From assembly GCA_009823395.1 (NCBI GenBank), contig CM020513.1:9975501-10039500 (forward strand): DNA of 64,000 nucleotides, in the 5' to 3' direction. Position 1 is the stretch's first letter. The number at the start of each line of letters is the position of its first letter. Below the pieces are notes generated by a model. The model had not been told where the DNA came from. It searched no databases and worked only from the letters and a program-made list of their open reading frames with translations. This stretch comes from Thamnaconus septentrionalis. Lineage: Eukaryota > Chordata > Actinopteri > Tetraodontiformes > Monacanthidae. Positions 33,912 to 46,800 of this stretch are shown piece by piece. The position numbers and the translations under genes are program-made.

Positions 33912-36900
33912 ATGAGGAAGCATCTGGACAGGATCCGGTTCCGGGGCCAGAAACGGGACGAGTTCTTGGATCTGGCCGAGTCGCCCAACACGTCCGACAC
34001 AGAATGCACAGAGGAAAGTCTCATCAAACCTCGAGGCTCAGTCCGAGACTTGGAGGAGCTGAGGGAGATGGATGGAGAGCAGCAGAGCGACGCTCAGGTA
34101 GGCAAGGAGGAATTTGAGTCAACTGCATTCAGGAGCTTTACTTCCTGATGGTGGTTCCTGAACATCAACCCTGTTATAAAGTCAATTATTTAGTAGTTTT
34201 TTTTGTTAATGAATGGAAATTAGTTATTACATTCTTGTACAAACACCAGTATCACTGTAAACTGTCCTTCTCAGGCTGGTCCTGGATCCTTTTCTGCGTC
34301 TCTCCAAGATGACAGCAGGTCAGATCTCAGCGAGATCAAAGGTCACCTAGAAATCGCCCTGCTAGAGAAACACTTTCTACGTGAGTATATTGTTCCGCGC
34401 GCAGGAAAACAGAGCAACTTGTTGCTGAAACTCCATTGAAACTCAGAGACAAACCTTATTGGCCGTGGAGAAAGGAGACCCTCGGTATCAGTAATACCAC
34501 GGTGCACCACTAGATGTGGCGGCCCGGTGGAGGCTCTGGCGTGTGTGATGAGATTAGTTTGTTGTGGAACGCTGAAACTCAAGGGTGCATAATGGCTGCA
34601 CAGCTATAGCACTCAGCCACAACCCAGCGCTGCATGTTTAGTCCTGATGATCGTCTTGCTGAGTAATCAATTAATCAATCAACATGCACCAATCTGCTTT
34701 ATGTAACACACGCACCGCTAATAATAGCCGCACTGACCGTATCTGACACACACAAGCATACATTCCGCACTTTGTTCACCTTTGCGTCTTTTTGGAATGA
34801 AACGAGTCATTCACAGTTTTCAATGTGAGAGTGTAAACCAGCGGTGTCAAACTCAAACACACAGTGGGGCCAAAATTTAAAACTTGGGACAAAGTCGCTG
34901 GCCAACAGTGATATTTATTGAAAAAATCTTCCTCCAGATATAACATTGAACCTATTTATATGGACCCCAAACAATATTTGCTTTAAGTTTTGCTTCAACC
35001 TGAATATGCAACACTTATTACTTACTTATTACTTACTTATTACTTATTACAATGATGTAATAAATGTAATAAGTAATAAATAAGTTTAATTATTAATTGT
35101 AATTACATAAGTGTAATAATATTACTTATTACACTTTTGCAATAAGTGTAATAAGTAATATTACATGTATTACATTTATCTAATAAGTGTAATAAGTAAT
35201 AATACACTTATTACATAATAATTACTTTATTATACAATAATACAATACAATAATTACTTTATTATACAATAAAATAACGTAATATTACACACATGCAAAA
35301 TCTTATTTTTGCATTGCCTTGTGGGCTACATATAATGAAGCTTAATTTGGCCTGCGGTGTAAAAGCTCACGCCGAACTCTGAACACCTGGTCACGTGACC
35401 ACGACCCTTGTTCTCTCTTTCAGAGGAGGAGCTGCGGAAACTGAAGGAGGAGAACAACGTCGAGTCGCTGCGACAGGAGCTGGAGAAGGAGCGCAGCAGG
35501 TGCGGCGAGCTGGAGCAGAAGATCAACGACATCCTGCGAGCCAGGTGGGCTTCCTTCAAACGATCTTTCCCCACTCCATTCATTCTCTCCGGGCCGCGTG
35601 TGCTTAACTCCGCCCGCGCCTGTCGCCCACCCCCGCCCCCTGACCTCACAGCCTGGAAGACTCGCCCTCCCAGAGCCCCAAAATCCCACCCCCTCAGCCT
35701 CCTCAGCCTCCTCAGCCTCCTCAGCCTCCTCAGACACCTGCAGCCAGCAGCAGTAAAGGTGAGGAGCCCAAACTGATGACCGTCGATGCAGCCTCAACAC
35801 GGACGTCCTGGATGTGACCCGTGCATCGCGTTCTCTCCTCCACTCAGACAAACAGAAGGACACGCTGGCCGACACCTTCCTCAAGCTCTTCTACGACCAC
35901 TTCGGCGTTTACATCGAGGACTTCCGCTTCCAGCCGGAGGAGCAGACGGTGGAGGCGGACGAGCCGCTCAGCGGCAAAAGGTGAGGAGGGGGAAATCTGC
36001 CCAGCGTTAACACTCCATCTCGTGTTTTACGTCAACGTGAACCTCAAGAAACGCCTCTGCTTTGTGATCCACAGGTTGACTGAGAACATGAGACGGCTCA
36101 GTGAGTGTTTCCGTCTCTCTGGATGCAGTGAATTCGTACTGATTTTGTGTCAATATCTATATTGACTGGAAAATTCACTATGAATAATTAATCAAAAAAT
36201 AGTTGCCATCTTTTTTTCCGTAAAAGACTGAAATATTGAACTGTATTCACTTTGTCTATTTTTTCCTTGTTTCCCAGAGCGAGGATTCCGACCTGTGACC
36301 AACTTCATGAGAAACCTTTCTGCCTTATCCAGCTGGTACTCTGGCTACACGTCAGCCATCGCATTTATCGTGAGTCCGCGGTCCACTCATCCTGATCAGA
36401 GCAACCAATCAGTCGCTGAGAACTGTTCATATACATATATTCTCCTTCGTAATATGTCCTGGTCCATGTTTTTCTACCTTACTGCAGGGATGAGCCTGAA
36501 CTTCCAGCTTTTCCTCAGTTTCTATTAACGATTCCTAGTTTTCGTGCACTCAGTAGTTGACATTGAAGTTTTCTGCTCGGCAGTTCTACATGTACGCAGC
36601 GTGGCACGGCTGGGTCATCCCCATGTTCCTGTTCCTCGCCCTCCTCCGTCTGTCCCTCAATTACCTCATCGCCAGGTCAGTTCACCCCACCAGCCCCCCC
36701 ACCCACTCTGTCAGCCAATCGCACAGACGGTGACTTCCTTTCGCGCACTTGAACAAAGAGCTTTTATTTTGTATTTTTTAAAAACTTATGAGACAATTCT
36801 GACCGTAACCGCTGCGATTAGATGAATGGATTTGTTTCTCCCATGATGCACTGCTGCCAGGGGCTGGAAGATTCAGTGGAGCATCGTGCCCGAAATCTCG

Positions 36901-39900
36901 GAGCCCGTGGTGAGTGGCGTCCTCGGTCCTGAGCCTTTGATGCCAGGCGTTGGCGGCGTGCAGGTCGGTTTAAAGTATCGCCGTCTGTGTCCGTTCCTCA
37001 GGAGCCGCCGAAGGAGGACCTGACCGTGTCGGAGAAGTTCCAGCTGGTTCTGGACGTCGCTCAGAAAGCCCAGGTGAGGCGGAAAGGCAGACGCTCGGCA
37101 GACTGACATGGTCACTGCAGAGAGAAAGATTTCACAACAGCCGTGTGCTCGTGTCGGTCCCAACAGAATCTGTTTGGGAGGATGGCGAACATCCTGGAGA
37201 AAATCAAGAAGTGAGTTTTCCCGCATTTTTTTAAATTTATTTTTGGACTAGAAGAAGTCCATGATGTCCATTAAATGCTGTGTGTGTGCTTGTGTGTGTG
37301 TGTTTGCAGTCTGTTTATGTGGGTTCAGCCAGAGTTGACTCAGAAGCTGTACGTTGGTGTCCTGGTGGCCTTCATCTCCTCCTGCCTGCTGCCCTACAAG
37401 CTGCTGGGATTCATCATAGGTACTAATTTTATGCAGTATATTGATTGTATGCGTTATGCTGTAATGGATCTTTCTCTTTATGTTATGGTATATTATCATC
37501 TTGTTGAACTCTATTTACCACAAGCATACATAAACATTTACTGTGATGGTTTTTTATTTAATGCCTTTGTTTTGCTGCTTATTTCAAGTGTTAACTGTTT
37601 TTCATGATTTTTTAGCAAAAAAAAAAAACTAGTAGTAATTTTTTAACATCTTATCAAAATTAAGTGTCAGTAAGAGTAGCAGTACTGAAAAAAGAAAATC
37701 ACAACAGAACTCATCCCAGGTTCTTCCAGCCTGCTGCATTGTTCCATTTGAAACTGATACTTGAGTGCAGATGTCGACACTTTGCCTTTGCTCTGCCTTT
37801 GCTCAGCCGTGTACGCAGGCATCAAGTTCTTCATCATCGACTTCATCTTCAAGAGCTGCCCCAAGCTGAGGCAGCGCTTCGACACGCCCTACGTCATCTG
37901 GACCAATTTGCCCACCGACCTGCAGCTGAAGGAGCGCAGCAACACCCTGCTGAGCAGACGGGTCGGTGCAAAATCTCCGCAGCTCGGCAGCGTTGCAACG
38001 CATCCAGACACACACATACATATACACACTCACAAAGATACACAACACACACACACACACACACACAAAGCGCCGGTCTAATGTGAGCCGGTCCCTGTGT
38101 GTGTCGATGACTTAATTTCTCCCTTAATCTATTTTATTAGCAGAAACCTCCAGTTTTGACACAGTTTATTTCATGTAATTTCAAATTACAATATTTGTAA
38201 TTGCAACAGTTTGTAAATCCAGCGCGTAATAATTTTAAGGAAGCCCGTCTGACAGCGTGTTTTGTATTTAGGCCACTGTCAGGCAGGCTTCCTTAATAAA
38301 TGGTGCCGCAAGATAGCAGTTAACTAGGAGCAAGACCCTTATTGCGCTATGAGAGCCGTTCTAATGGTAGTAAAACCAAATTACTTTTATTGCACTGTGA
38401 GTATACACTTTAATTAATGTGTTTATGGGCATTGTGTGAAGCTTTTACCAATATAAAAAAATCATAAATCAAGCCAAATTTGACAAACCGCACCTGTAAC
38501 GTCACCAAATCATGATCCAGCGGAGGAAATCTCAGATGGGATCGGATCAGTCTCGGTCCCAGTAGGTCACTGGTTTCAGTTGTGTGTGTTTTTTTTTCTC
38601 CCTCTCTCAGCCGTCTGAGTGTGAACAGGTAGGATGCGAATGTGTGTGTGTCTCTTAGTTGACTAGTCGGTAGATTAGACACTTTCTGGATGTGTAGAAT
38701 CATCTCTGCAGTTGGAGCAGTCGGCTGCTGTCACACTGAGAAAAGCTAGTTTAGTCGCTAGAGACTCCTTTAGACTCCGTCTCCTCTGGCGCCCCCCTGT
38801 GGACATTAGAAGAACTCCAGTATTGTGCTCGGTCTCAGCTTACTTTCCGGTTAGAACATGTATGACAAAAAATTATTTAGAGAAAACTGTTGTTCAGAAC
38901 ACGCCAGGACAGGTGAGCTCTTCTCTTTCCTGCCTCGACGCCGAGCTGCTCGTTCTCGACTGTGATTGGCTGATGGAGTGTTTTACCCAGCGGCCTCTCC
39001 GTCGTCCCGCTCAGGTGCCTGCGTCAGTGGGTCGAGGAAACGTCGGCGCTGCCGCTCCTGCGGGTGTCGGCCGGGACGAGGACGGCGGCCGCTACCACAG
39101 CACCAAGAGAGGAGCTTTCCACGAGGTCTTCAACATTCCTGAGAGCGAGCGCCCCCTGACGGGTGAGCGAGGAATTGCAACCCAGGCTTGAATTCCTTAA
39201 TGTTGATGATATTTTTTGCATTTCAACTGTTGCCGACAAAACACACAAAATTCCCAGATGAATGACTCAACTTCAGCTGCAGCAGGTGATAGAGGCTTCT
39301 TGTCTGACAGTTTTGTTGTTGTTGTTTTCTTTGTCACGCCAGAGAACGGCTGGCGCTGCTGCCTCATCAACCGAGACCGGAAGACACCGACGGACTACAT
39401 CCGCAATGGAGTCCTCTACATCACAGAGAAGTGAGTTTTCTGTCTGTTCACGTCAACAGTTTTTGCTCTAGAACGCTTAACGGCTTTTTAATCTGGCCCG
39501 CCAAAAACTGATAGAAATTATATTAATTGTAAGTAAGTAATAAAATGGCTGTGTTTCTTCAATTTTTGTGTTTTAAGAGTCATTTCAATAAAAAGCTAAA
39601 TATTGCCGGGCTTCAAAGACAAATTTTGTTGGAACGTTGCTTTTGTTCATGCTCAATTGACATTAAAACACACGTTTTCTACATATCCCATAATATTTTT
39701 TTTTCTCCTATGAGGTGGCTCACCAAAACACTCCATCCATCTGCTGCTGCTCCGACCCCTCTGTCAAATTTTAGAACCCATTGTGGCCCCACCAGTCAAA
39801 AAGTTTCCCCACCGCTGACCTCGAACATTAAGAATTCTAAAGAGACGTCAAACTCTTTAGTTTGCCAAGAGTTGGTTCCTTCTTGACAATATTTGAAGAA

Positions 39901-41191
39901 AAAAAAAAATGCTCTGAAAGGTTTCATATCACATCCCTTTTCAAATTTTTATCCCGCAGCCACCTGTGTTTCGAGAGCTCCAGCTCCAGGTCGGGCTCCT
40001 CCAAGAGAAACAAAGTCATCAAACTCACAGACATCACCGACATCCAGAAGGTGCGTAGAGGCTGCGAGCCCAAGTCACCACCAGGGTGCGCCGCTGCACC
40101 AGGGAGGTGCTAAGTCCCTTTATTTTAGTTTTTACAGCGCTGTGGAATGTGACAGTCAAACTTCAGTGTGAGTGCAGTTGATCTTTAAAATCTGATGTTT
40201 CCAGAAAAAAACAACAATAAGGTTTATACCACTGAAGTGCATATGGAGACTGGTTGTTCTCATCTCCGCAGTACAAAGTCCTCTCTGTGCTGCCAGGATC
40301 AGGGATGGGTATCTCGATTGCGACGCCGTCGACGCAGAAGGTGAGCAATCTCGGGGGGCGGAGCCGGAACCAAGTTCAGTTACAGTTAGCAATAAACTGT
40401 TTTCTGGTGATTTTCTGGTCTTTTTTCTTTTTTTTTTTAAACGAATCGCGTTTCAGGTCACAGTCGTCCTGTCAGCTGTTTTGAAGGCGTTTATTTTTGT
40501 ATTGTGGTCTATGGGGAAAATGCTTTTTGGGCCCCATGGGATTTTTTGCTGCAGTACCTCAAGTGGCCAGTGGGAAACTCGGCCCGCCGCCAATCCGGTA
40601 TCCAGTTCTTATAATACATCCATGGAGCCTTCCTGCGTACATCAGTTTTCCTTCTTTATTTCTTCGGCAACATGCACACAAACACACACACACAGAACGC
40701 AAGTGCCCTCTAGCGGCAAATACCGGTACGGTTGTAACTAAAGCAACGTTATATTGTTTATATTGTATATATTACACGACTGAGAATCTTCACGGATATT
40801 TTGTTGAGAAACGCACTTGAGTACCACAGCCTCCCTGTTTGCGACTGATCATGTGATCTTTTAGTGCTGCAGTGGCAGAAGAGAACAATAATCATCTCGG
40901 CACTCGGTGCCAAGTCGAGATAAGACTGGAATTGGCCATAAAAACTCTTATACAACCCGGGGTTATGTGCGAAGGGATCTTAATCAAATGGACTTTCTCA
41001 AGCACCTTCAGGAGAGGCTCCTTTACTGCGTTCCCCACCAGTTTTTTTTTTTTGTTTGTTTGTTTGTTTTTCCGCCCTTGCAGCCGATGGTGTTTGGCGC
41101 GATGATCCACAGAGACGAGGCCTTCGACGCCATCACCACGCAGTACAACAAGATCCACGGCGAGGAGACGCTCGCCAGCGCGGAGACATAG
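33912..41191 (+). CDS. gramd4: GRAM domain-containing protein 4
   Basis: GRAMD4 is a membrane protein of ER and mitochondria linked to E2F1-driven apoptosis. Eighteen coding exons join in phase: 33912-34097, 34275-34380, 35424-35544, 35652-35758, 35848-35980, 36075-36100, 36278-36369, 36584-36675, 36861-36909, 37002-37073, 37167-37210, 37310-37419, 37807-37961, 38991-39162, 39343-39430, 39960-40050, 40272-40340 and 41084-41191, giving 606 residues. Landmarks are LDRIRFRGQKRDEFLDLAES at the start, a coiled coil (residues about 80-137), a Pro-Gln repeat (about 150-165), RLTENMRRL, membrane segments near residues 267-287, 355-378 and 380-395, and the C-terminal GRAM domain (ENGWRCCLINRDRK, VLPGSGMGISIATPSTQK). 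The exon at 38991 opens with a divergent RPLRRPAQVP stretch, so its 5' border is the least certain. Confidence 0.94.
34839..35361. mobile_element. hAT-like MITE fragment carrying an AT-rich array
   Basis: The left end CAGCGGTGTCAAACTC matches the widespread fish hAT-like terminus CAGGGGTGTCAAACTC. The body mentions the usual internal text, and a terminal stretch GGCCTGCGGTG ends near 35,361, but the right inverted repeat is lost. Inside, 35011-35285 is an array of words such as TTACTTATTACTTA and their complement AATAAGTGTAATAAGTAAT. It lies in the intron before gramd4 coding exon 3. Confidence 0.55.
35701..35736 (+). repeat. (CCTCCTCAG)n coding minisatellite in gramd4
   Basis: Nine-base units encode Pro-Pro-Gln in exon 35652-35758, between the coiled coil and the conserved TFLKLFYDHFG segment. 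About four near-perfect units follow a CCCCCTCAG start. The human protein has a Gln/Pro-rich linker at the same place but no such regular repeat that I recall. Confidence 0.8.
38210..38455. mobile_element. Short dispersed element with hairpin (copy 1)
   Basis: It shares with 56535-56690 a 19-base imperfect inverted repeat (GGAAGCCCGTCTGACAGCG and CACTGTCAGGCAGGCTTCC) and a downstream GAGCAAGACCCTTATTG block. The left end resembles the TTAA-flanked MITE at 20626. It lies in gramd4 intron DNA. Confidence 0.6.
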
Positions 41192-42705
41192 TGACGCCTT
41201 CGCAGGGACTGGCCGACGCGGTCGGAAAAACACACTCTTCAAAACTGAAAGACACTTCATTGTCGAGACTTTTTTAATTTTAACTAGCGGCGAGTCCACA
41301 GGGTAACGGCTGCAATTCGCCCTGTGGATTCTCTCTTAAGGGCCAGTATAAGCAAATAACAAAGGTTGAAAACTGAAAAAAAAAAAAAAACCTCAATGAG
41401 GGCAGAGGTACATGTTCAATGCTGTAAATGGATCACACGTCGGACACTTCCATCATAAACTTAGACTGTTCACGTCACATCTTCTTTTTTGCGAGTACAT
41501 CTGACTGCAGGAAGTCACATGCAGCTCAGCACCTTGTTGGTCATGTGACGGCTTGTAGCTCTTTTCCTCTTAAGGTTGCTTCCCCAGCGGTACATCATGT
41601 TAAACACTTTACAGGTTTGTTTGTTTTTTTTCCCCCAGCATGGTTTGAGAGACGATTGGTGCTGATATTTTTAACCACAGATTCTCTCACACCTGCGCTG
41701 AGTTCAGCCGCCGTCTTGTCTTGGTGTTACGAATACATTTTTGCGTTCTGTTCTGACTTGATTTGCAGATGAACATGTGTACTTTAAAATATGTATCAGT
41801 GTTTGCAGGATAGTCGTGAAGACTGACGCCGTGACTGTTGAATTTACCAGCTTGTTAGCTCATCACTGTAGCGGAATGTATGTAAGAGCACAAAAATGTC
41901 TCCCGTCTGAGTCACAGCAACTCGATCAGTAATAGTCACTGGTGTCTTGTGGTTTGGTTGTTTTTCGAATGTAAAAACATGTTGTTGTTTTTTATATCGT
42001 CGTCACTCGTCAGTACCGCGTTGCCTCATTCGGAGTTGTTTAATGCACTTCCAGAGTTTCTTTGCATCGAGAGGTTCATTTGCAAGCCAAAAGTTCAATC
42101 ATCCACCAACTGAACTGCGTAGGAACCGCAGCGATAACGTTACAGACAACTCCCTCTTCCGTGACATACCTCTGGAGGTCCGTTAGTTCTCTGAAATGTT
42201 TCAGAGTTGAGTTTGTCACCTAAGTAAGTACAACTGAGTACTTTTAAGTAGTTACTTACTTTCTTCTTTTTTTTTCAAAATTATGCAATCAATTAACGCA
42301 CTTGTTATACTAATGGCATCTTTATTCACCTTGTTTTTTCGCAGATTATTTTTCTCCCGTATTGCTTTTTGCTCTCGTACTGTTGACATTACTGTCGCTG
42401 TATATACTTCTATCCGTGTTTTCAAACTTATCAGTTTTATAAATGTTGGTGGGTGTCGTTGTTCAAACTGGCAGCATTTTTTAAAATCAAATGATTTCTG
42501 TTTTAAATGTAATTCACCTTTTTTTATTTAAGTAAAAGTTGAACACTTACAGTCTTGTGTCACTTCTCTGCAGGCTCACCGTAAAACTCATGGCAGTAAT
42601 CAGAGACGACTTCTTATTTACAGCAACATGACATTGGTTACATTGATTGCCAAAATGACACGCTGTCATATTTTGATGGTTTGACTTTAAAATATACATT
42701 AAAAA

Positions 42706-42809
42706 ATCCACCCATTGGTTTCCATTCACCGCTTTTCCCGCAATCTGGGTCGTCCCAGCTGTCTTGGGGTTGAGGGCCGGGTTACACTCCAGATAGGTCA
42801 CCAGTTTAT
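42706..42809 (-). mobile_element. SINE 3' fragment, reversed
   Basis: On the minus strand the segment reads CTGGAGTGTAACCCGGCCCT, then GACAGCTGGGACGACCCAG and GCGGTGAATGGAAACCAATG. These match the 3' half of the fish SINE family whose longer copies are at 15473 and 52292. Confidence 0.6.
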
Positions 42810-43231
42810 ATACACAAAATTGAAAGGCATAAATTATAACGTGAGCGCTTTTATGCCTAGGTACAAAGGTTTATTTGTAAAAATATTCAAACTAAAAAGA
42901 AAAGAGTTATTTACATCATTGTTTTAAACAGGATCATGAAGATAACGATGTTCCTTCTGACTAAAACGTTCCACTCATTGATCTTAAAATAATCTTATCA
43001 TAATTGATCGTCAGATAAATTGCCCTTCAACTACTTTTTGTGGGTCATTTATATGTTAAATGTTTTTTTTCTTCTTCACAATGTTGCCTTATTTTCATCA
43101 CGCCGATTGATCAGATTGTGAACAGCTGACAGTCAAGGGGAGGGGCGGAGTCCTCACGGAGGCACCTCAGCCACGGCAAGGCAACGGAGTCAAAGTCCGC
43201 TGTGGCGTGTTATAATTGGAGCTGAGTTACT

Positions 43232-43307
43232 ATGGGCTGGACTGGAGGACGAAAGAAGCTGCAACCGTGGGAGCGACTGCTGACTGTTGTATCATGTTTA
43301 CTGCAAG
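43232..43307 (+). other. Orphan signal-peptide-like exon
   Basis: An ATG encodes MGWTGGRKKLQPWERL followed by LTVVSCLLQ, a basic then hydrophobic leader. It ends at a GTCAGA donor in phase 1, the usual junction after a signal peptide in secreted and Ig-type genes. A GC box (GGGGCGGAG, near 43,143) and a TATA-like TTATAATT (near 43,209) lie upstream. No partner exons are seen on this strand, so it may be a relic or the start of an unseen transcript. Confidence 0.25.
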
Positions 43308-43698
43308 GTCAGAGTTTGCTTTCCATCATAAAATTATACGATCTTCACTATCGTCAGACAGGGTGTTTTTTTTTATGGTCGCCACCGCTGGCAGCGTCAC
43401 CAAGAGACGTACTGACTGAAAAGGGACGCTCAGGTATGGAGAGTCAAAATGCTCTTGCATTATTCTGTTGCATTCTCAGACCTACATTAGACGATACTGA
43501 ACTCAAATCAAACGGAAAACTAAACGCATGTGTGTGTTTGAGTTGACGGAGAGCTTCAGTAAAGTTCTCCCTAAAAGTCTGCTGTCTCCATCCTGCTGTT
43601 TCTGTCCCATTTCCACCCGTCAAACCCTCACGTTACACCACTTTGATTTTGAATAACAATTAGTTTTAAATTTTTAAATATTGTCCAACTTCAGTGAC

Positions 43699-43704
43699 AA
43701 TAAA
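43699..43704 (+). terminator. Candidate gramd4 poly(A) signal (AATAAA)
   Basis: A canonical plus-strand hexamer 2.5 kb past the gramd4 stop and about 200 bases before the cdhr5 stop. Usage is unproven. Confidence 0.3.
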
Positions 43705-43899
43705 TTTACAAGTATCACTGCCACTGAGGTTTGTGTCTGATCGAGGTCTATCTTCTGGGTTCGCTCAGCGTCACGGTTCGCGTGCCAACATTCGCCAATC
43801 TCTCCTCAAAGGTCGATGAAGTATTTATCGATCTATCCGGCTATCTAAGTGTCGAAAAACAAGCCAAGTGCAAAGAGATCGCAGGTTAATCGTCGGACT

Positions 43900-46800
43900 T
43901 TATAAATCGATACTCAGCACTTCCCCGCCCTTCTTGTCCGCCAAGTCACTGAACAAAACTCTTCTCCTCCGAGGGCTCTCGTCCCCGCTCTCCTTGTCGC
44001 TGGACGAGTCTTCGTCCTCGTCGCTGCCGTTCTCTCGGCTGTCCGGGATGATGACCACCTCCTCCTTGGCGTTGGGGTCGATGTCCTCCTTGAACCACAC
44101 GGACTTGTACCCCTCTTCCACGCGCCTCTCCTTGGTCAGGATGGGCTTCACCTCCTTCTCCGAGCCCGACTGGCTGCTGTCGTCGCCCTGCGGAGGCAGC
44201 TTAGGCTCCACGATGGACTCGTACTTGGAGTAGTCCTTCGCGTCGGCGTGGGTGGACAACACCACCCCGTAGACGGGACTGCCAGGGCCTCCGCTGTCGT
44301 CCTCATCGTTGTCGAAGGCTTTGTTGGTGTACTGAATGCCCTCCTTTGCACCGCCCGACTTCTGACCCAGCTGTGGATGGGTGACACGAAAAAAAAAAAC
44401 AGTTTTGGGTATTGGCGACTGCATGGCTTACTTCTAGGTAACAACAACAACAACAACATAGACTAAACTCATTCAAGAGTGGCACATAGGACAAAGTGAA
44501 ATTATTATCAGTGAATCTAAAGTTTGGTCAAACCCACAGTCAAGTTGGCTCCGTATGAAGATTTTTTTGTAGCTGGCGACCGAATACAAAAGCTGTGTAA
44601 TTATGAAAATCAAAAGCAGTTTTTCGTTAATGGATCAATGCCTTTCTCCAACATATAAATAACAAATAGCAAATATCAGAGTTCAACAATTTACAGTAAA
44701 CTGACTCAGGAAAGTCTCAAGTCTTGGAATGACCTTGGATTGGTAGTATCTCAACTGTGAGCGCTAGTCCTTAATCTTGCACAAAAGTCTTTCAATTGTA
44801 ACTTACAGAGCTTCGGAATACGTTGCTCTCGTGTATCTTTTTCCAGTCCTTGTTCTCCCTCCGAAGGCGGAAGAAAAGAATCCCCATTATCACCAGGGCG
44901 AGAAAGAGCAGGACGCCCAGGGTTGCACCGAGAGCTGCCATGTCCCTGGAGTCAAAGCCACCTGGTGTCCCTCCTGAAACACACACACAAAATCACTACA
45001 AACAGATGCCTAGGTGATCTTTTTCGTAAAAGATTTTTTTCGTATGCTTTTTAAAGAAATATTCTGGTTTTGTACTAAACTGCGGAAAATCTTCAGAAAC
45101 TGCTCCCAAGAACTCTGTCGGTTCACCCACATTGTATAAATTACATTGCTGAGGCTATTGCTAACTTCTTAATTTTTCCATTTGAAAAATAACTTTCAGC
45201 TTGTTTTAAAAGTGTTAATTATTCAACTCTGACTCTTGCACAAAAGTTGGATTGACTAAGCTAAGGTTTCTGCTATTGCTATGGAGTTCTGGTGGCAGGT
45301 TTATAGATGTCTTACCACTAGCTCTTTGTAATGCTGTTTCCTTTTAGTGGCTCGATTTTCAGTCGAACAATGAGCCTTAAAAATTCCTTGTTCCGTCCTT
45401 TAATGACCATACAAGAATCGCACGGTTGCATAAACTGCACCATGTCTGCTTTGATGAGTCATTAACAAGGTGTGACATGGCACTTTTAATCATAAGTGTG
45501 CATTTGCATTAGAACAGAACAGTCTTATTTTTAGCAAATGAAGAAAATGTTCAGTAAACTTTTCTACCATAAAATTAAGGTGAGAGCACAACCAGGTCAA
45601 CAAACACCATGGCATCTACAATGAAATGCAACTTCAGCTTTGAAGTGAACTTGTGTCTTCTTTGCTGACACCCATATTCATAGTTGTTCCTACTCCTACT
45701 CACAGGAAAATGTAACACACAACTTGAAAACCACTCGGAGACAAAAACCTGTGGGACGCTGTGTGTTGGCTGTTGAGACAGCGCCATCGCCGGTGGGATT
45801 GGGGAAAGGTGTTGAAACTGCACTGGAGTCAGAGGAGGTAGCCGTTCCGTCAGCGGTGGTGCCAGCGGTGTCCACGCTGGGAGTGCCTGAAGGTGTGATA
45901 TTTCCTGGGGTTACACCTGTGATGGTGGTTTGGACGGGGGTGGACACGCTAGTATTGCCTGAAGGTGTGGTATATCCTGGGGTTACACCTGTGGCGGTGG
46001 TTACAACAGGGGTGGGCACGCTGGAATTGGCTGAAGGTGTGGTATTTCCTGGGGTTACACTTGTGGCGGTGGTTTCGACAGGGGTGGACACACTGGGAAT
46101 GGAAGTGCTTTCTGTGGGCCCGGTATCTGGGGGGGGTTGGGACGCGGTTGGGGTTGCACCTGAAATTGTGGTTCCAGGGGACAGGCTGGAGACGGCTGTA
46201 GATGGGGTCTCGCTGCCAGTGGTGGATGTGCTCGGGGGCACAGTGGGACCTGAGTGGGAGAGCACACTTTTATGTCCTGTTTGACTTTATTCCCTTTCAC
46301 TGAAGTTAGGTTCCCTGCATCTGCAGAGGTTCTCAACAGGAGTTTGGAGGACAAGAGATGATCCGTTCTTGTGGTCATGCCATCAAGACTTGAGTCTCGT
46401 CATGGTAAGCTCTTTGCAACGCCATGCTCGGTTGGCTTCTTGGTTCCGCCAGGGCTGGACTGGTAATCTGGAATACCGGGCATTAACCCGGTGGGCCAAG
46501 AGTCCTCAGGGGCCGATTCCGTTGGATCATTTTTTTTCTCCAAGAAATCAGCCCACAATTTAGACGGGGGCGGCCCATTGGTCCATCTTCAATATAGACG
46601 GTAGACTGAACCAATCAGGATATAAAATGAAAGTGGCCCCACCAATTCCCTGCACGATCCCCTCTCCCACTAGTTTGGAGTAGAAGCATCGTAGGAGCCC
46701 CTGTTCTTAGCCTGATACAACTGCATGTTGTGGATTTTTAAAGGATTGAGCACCTTTTTAACCTGACAAATTTGAATTGAGCTGCTGAATCAGGGAAATT

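Larger units (their letters stand above)
41192..43867. other. gramd4 3' UTR and convergent intergenic region to cdhr5
   Basis: gramd4 and cdhr5 converge. Part of this is gramd4 3' UTR; the plus-strand AATAAA at 43699-43704 would give a 2.5-kb UTR, but earlier A-rich alternatives exist. A reversed SINE tail and a possible orphan exon (below) are the only other structures. The cdhr5 3' end was not located with confidence. Confidence 0.4.

Noticed and set aside
38712..38990. Upstream extension of the gramd4 exon starting at 38991
   Set aside because: The frame is open, but a good TTTTACCCAG acceptor at 38990 restores phase with the previous exon, and the upstream text has no GRAMD4 similarity.
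45873..46088. Regular direct repeats as a CRISPR-like array
   Set aside because: The units are contiguous coding mucin repeats in a vertebrate gene with no spacers.
45724..46284. A 186-codon Val/Gly-rich plus-strand frame
   Set aside because: It is the complement of the Thr/Ser/Pro mucin repeats of cdhr5, whose phases and family fit are clear.
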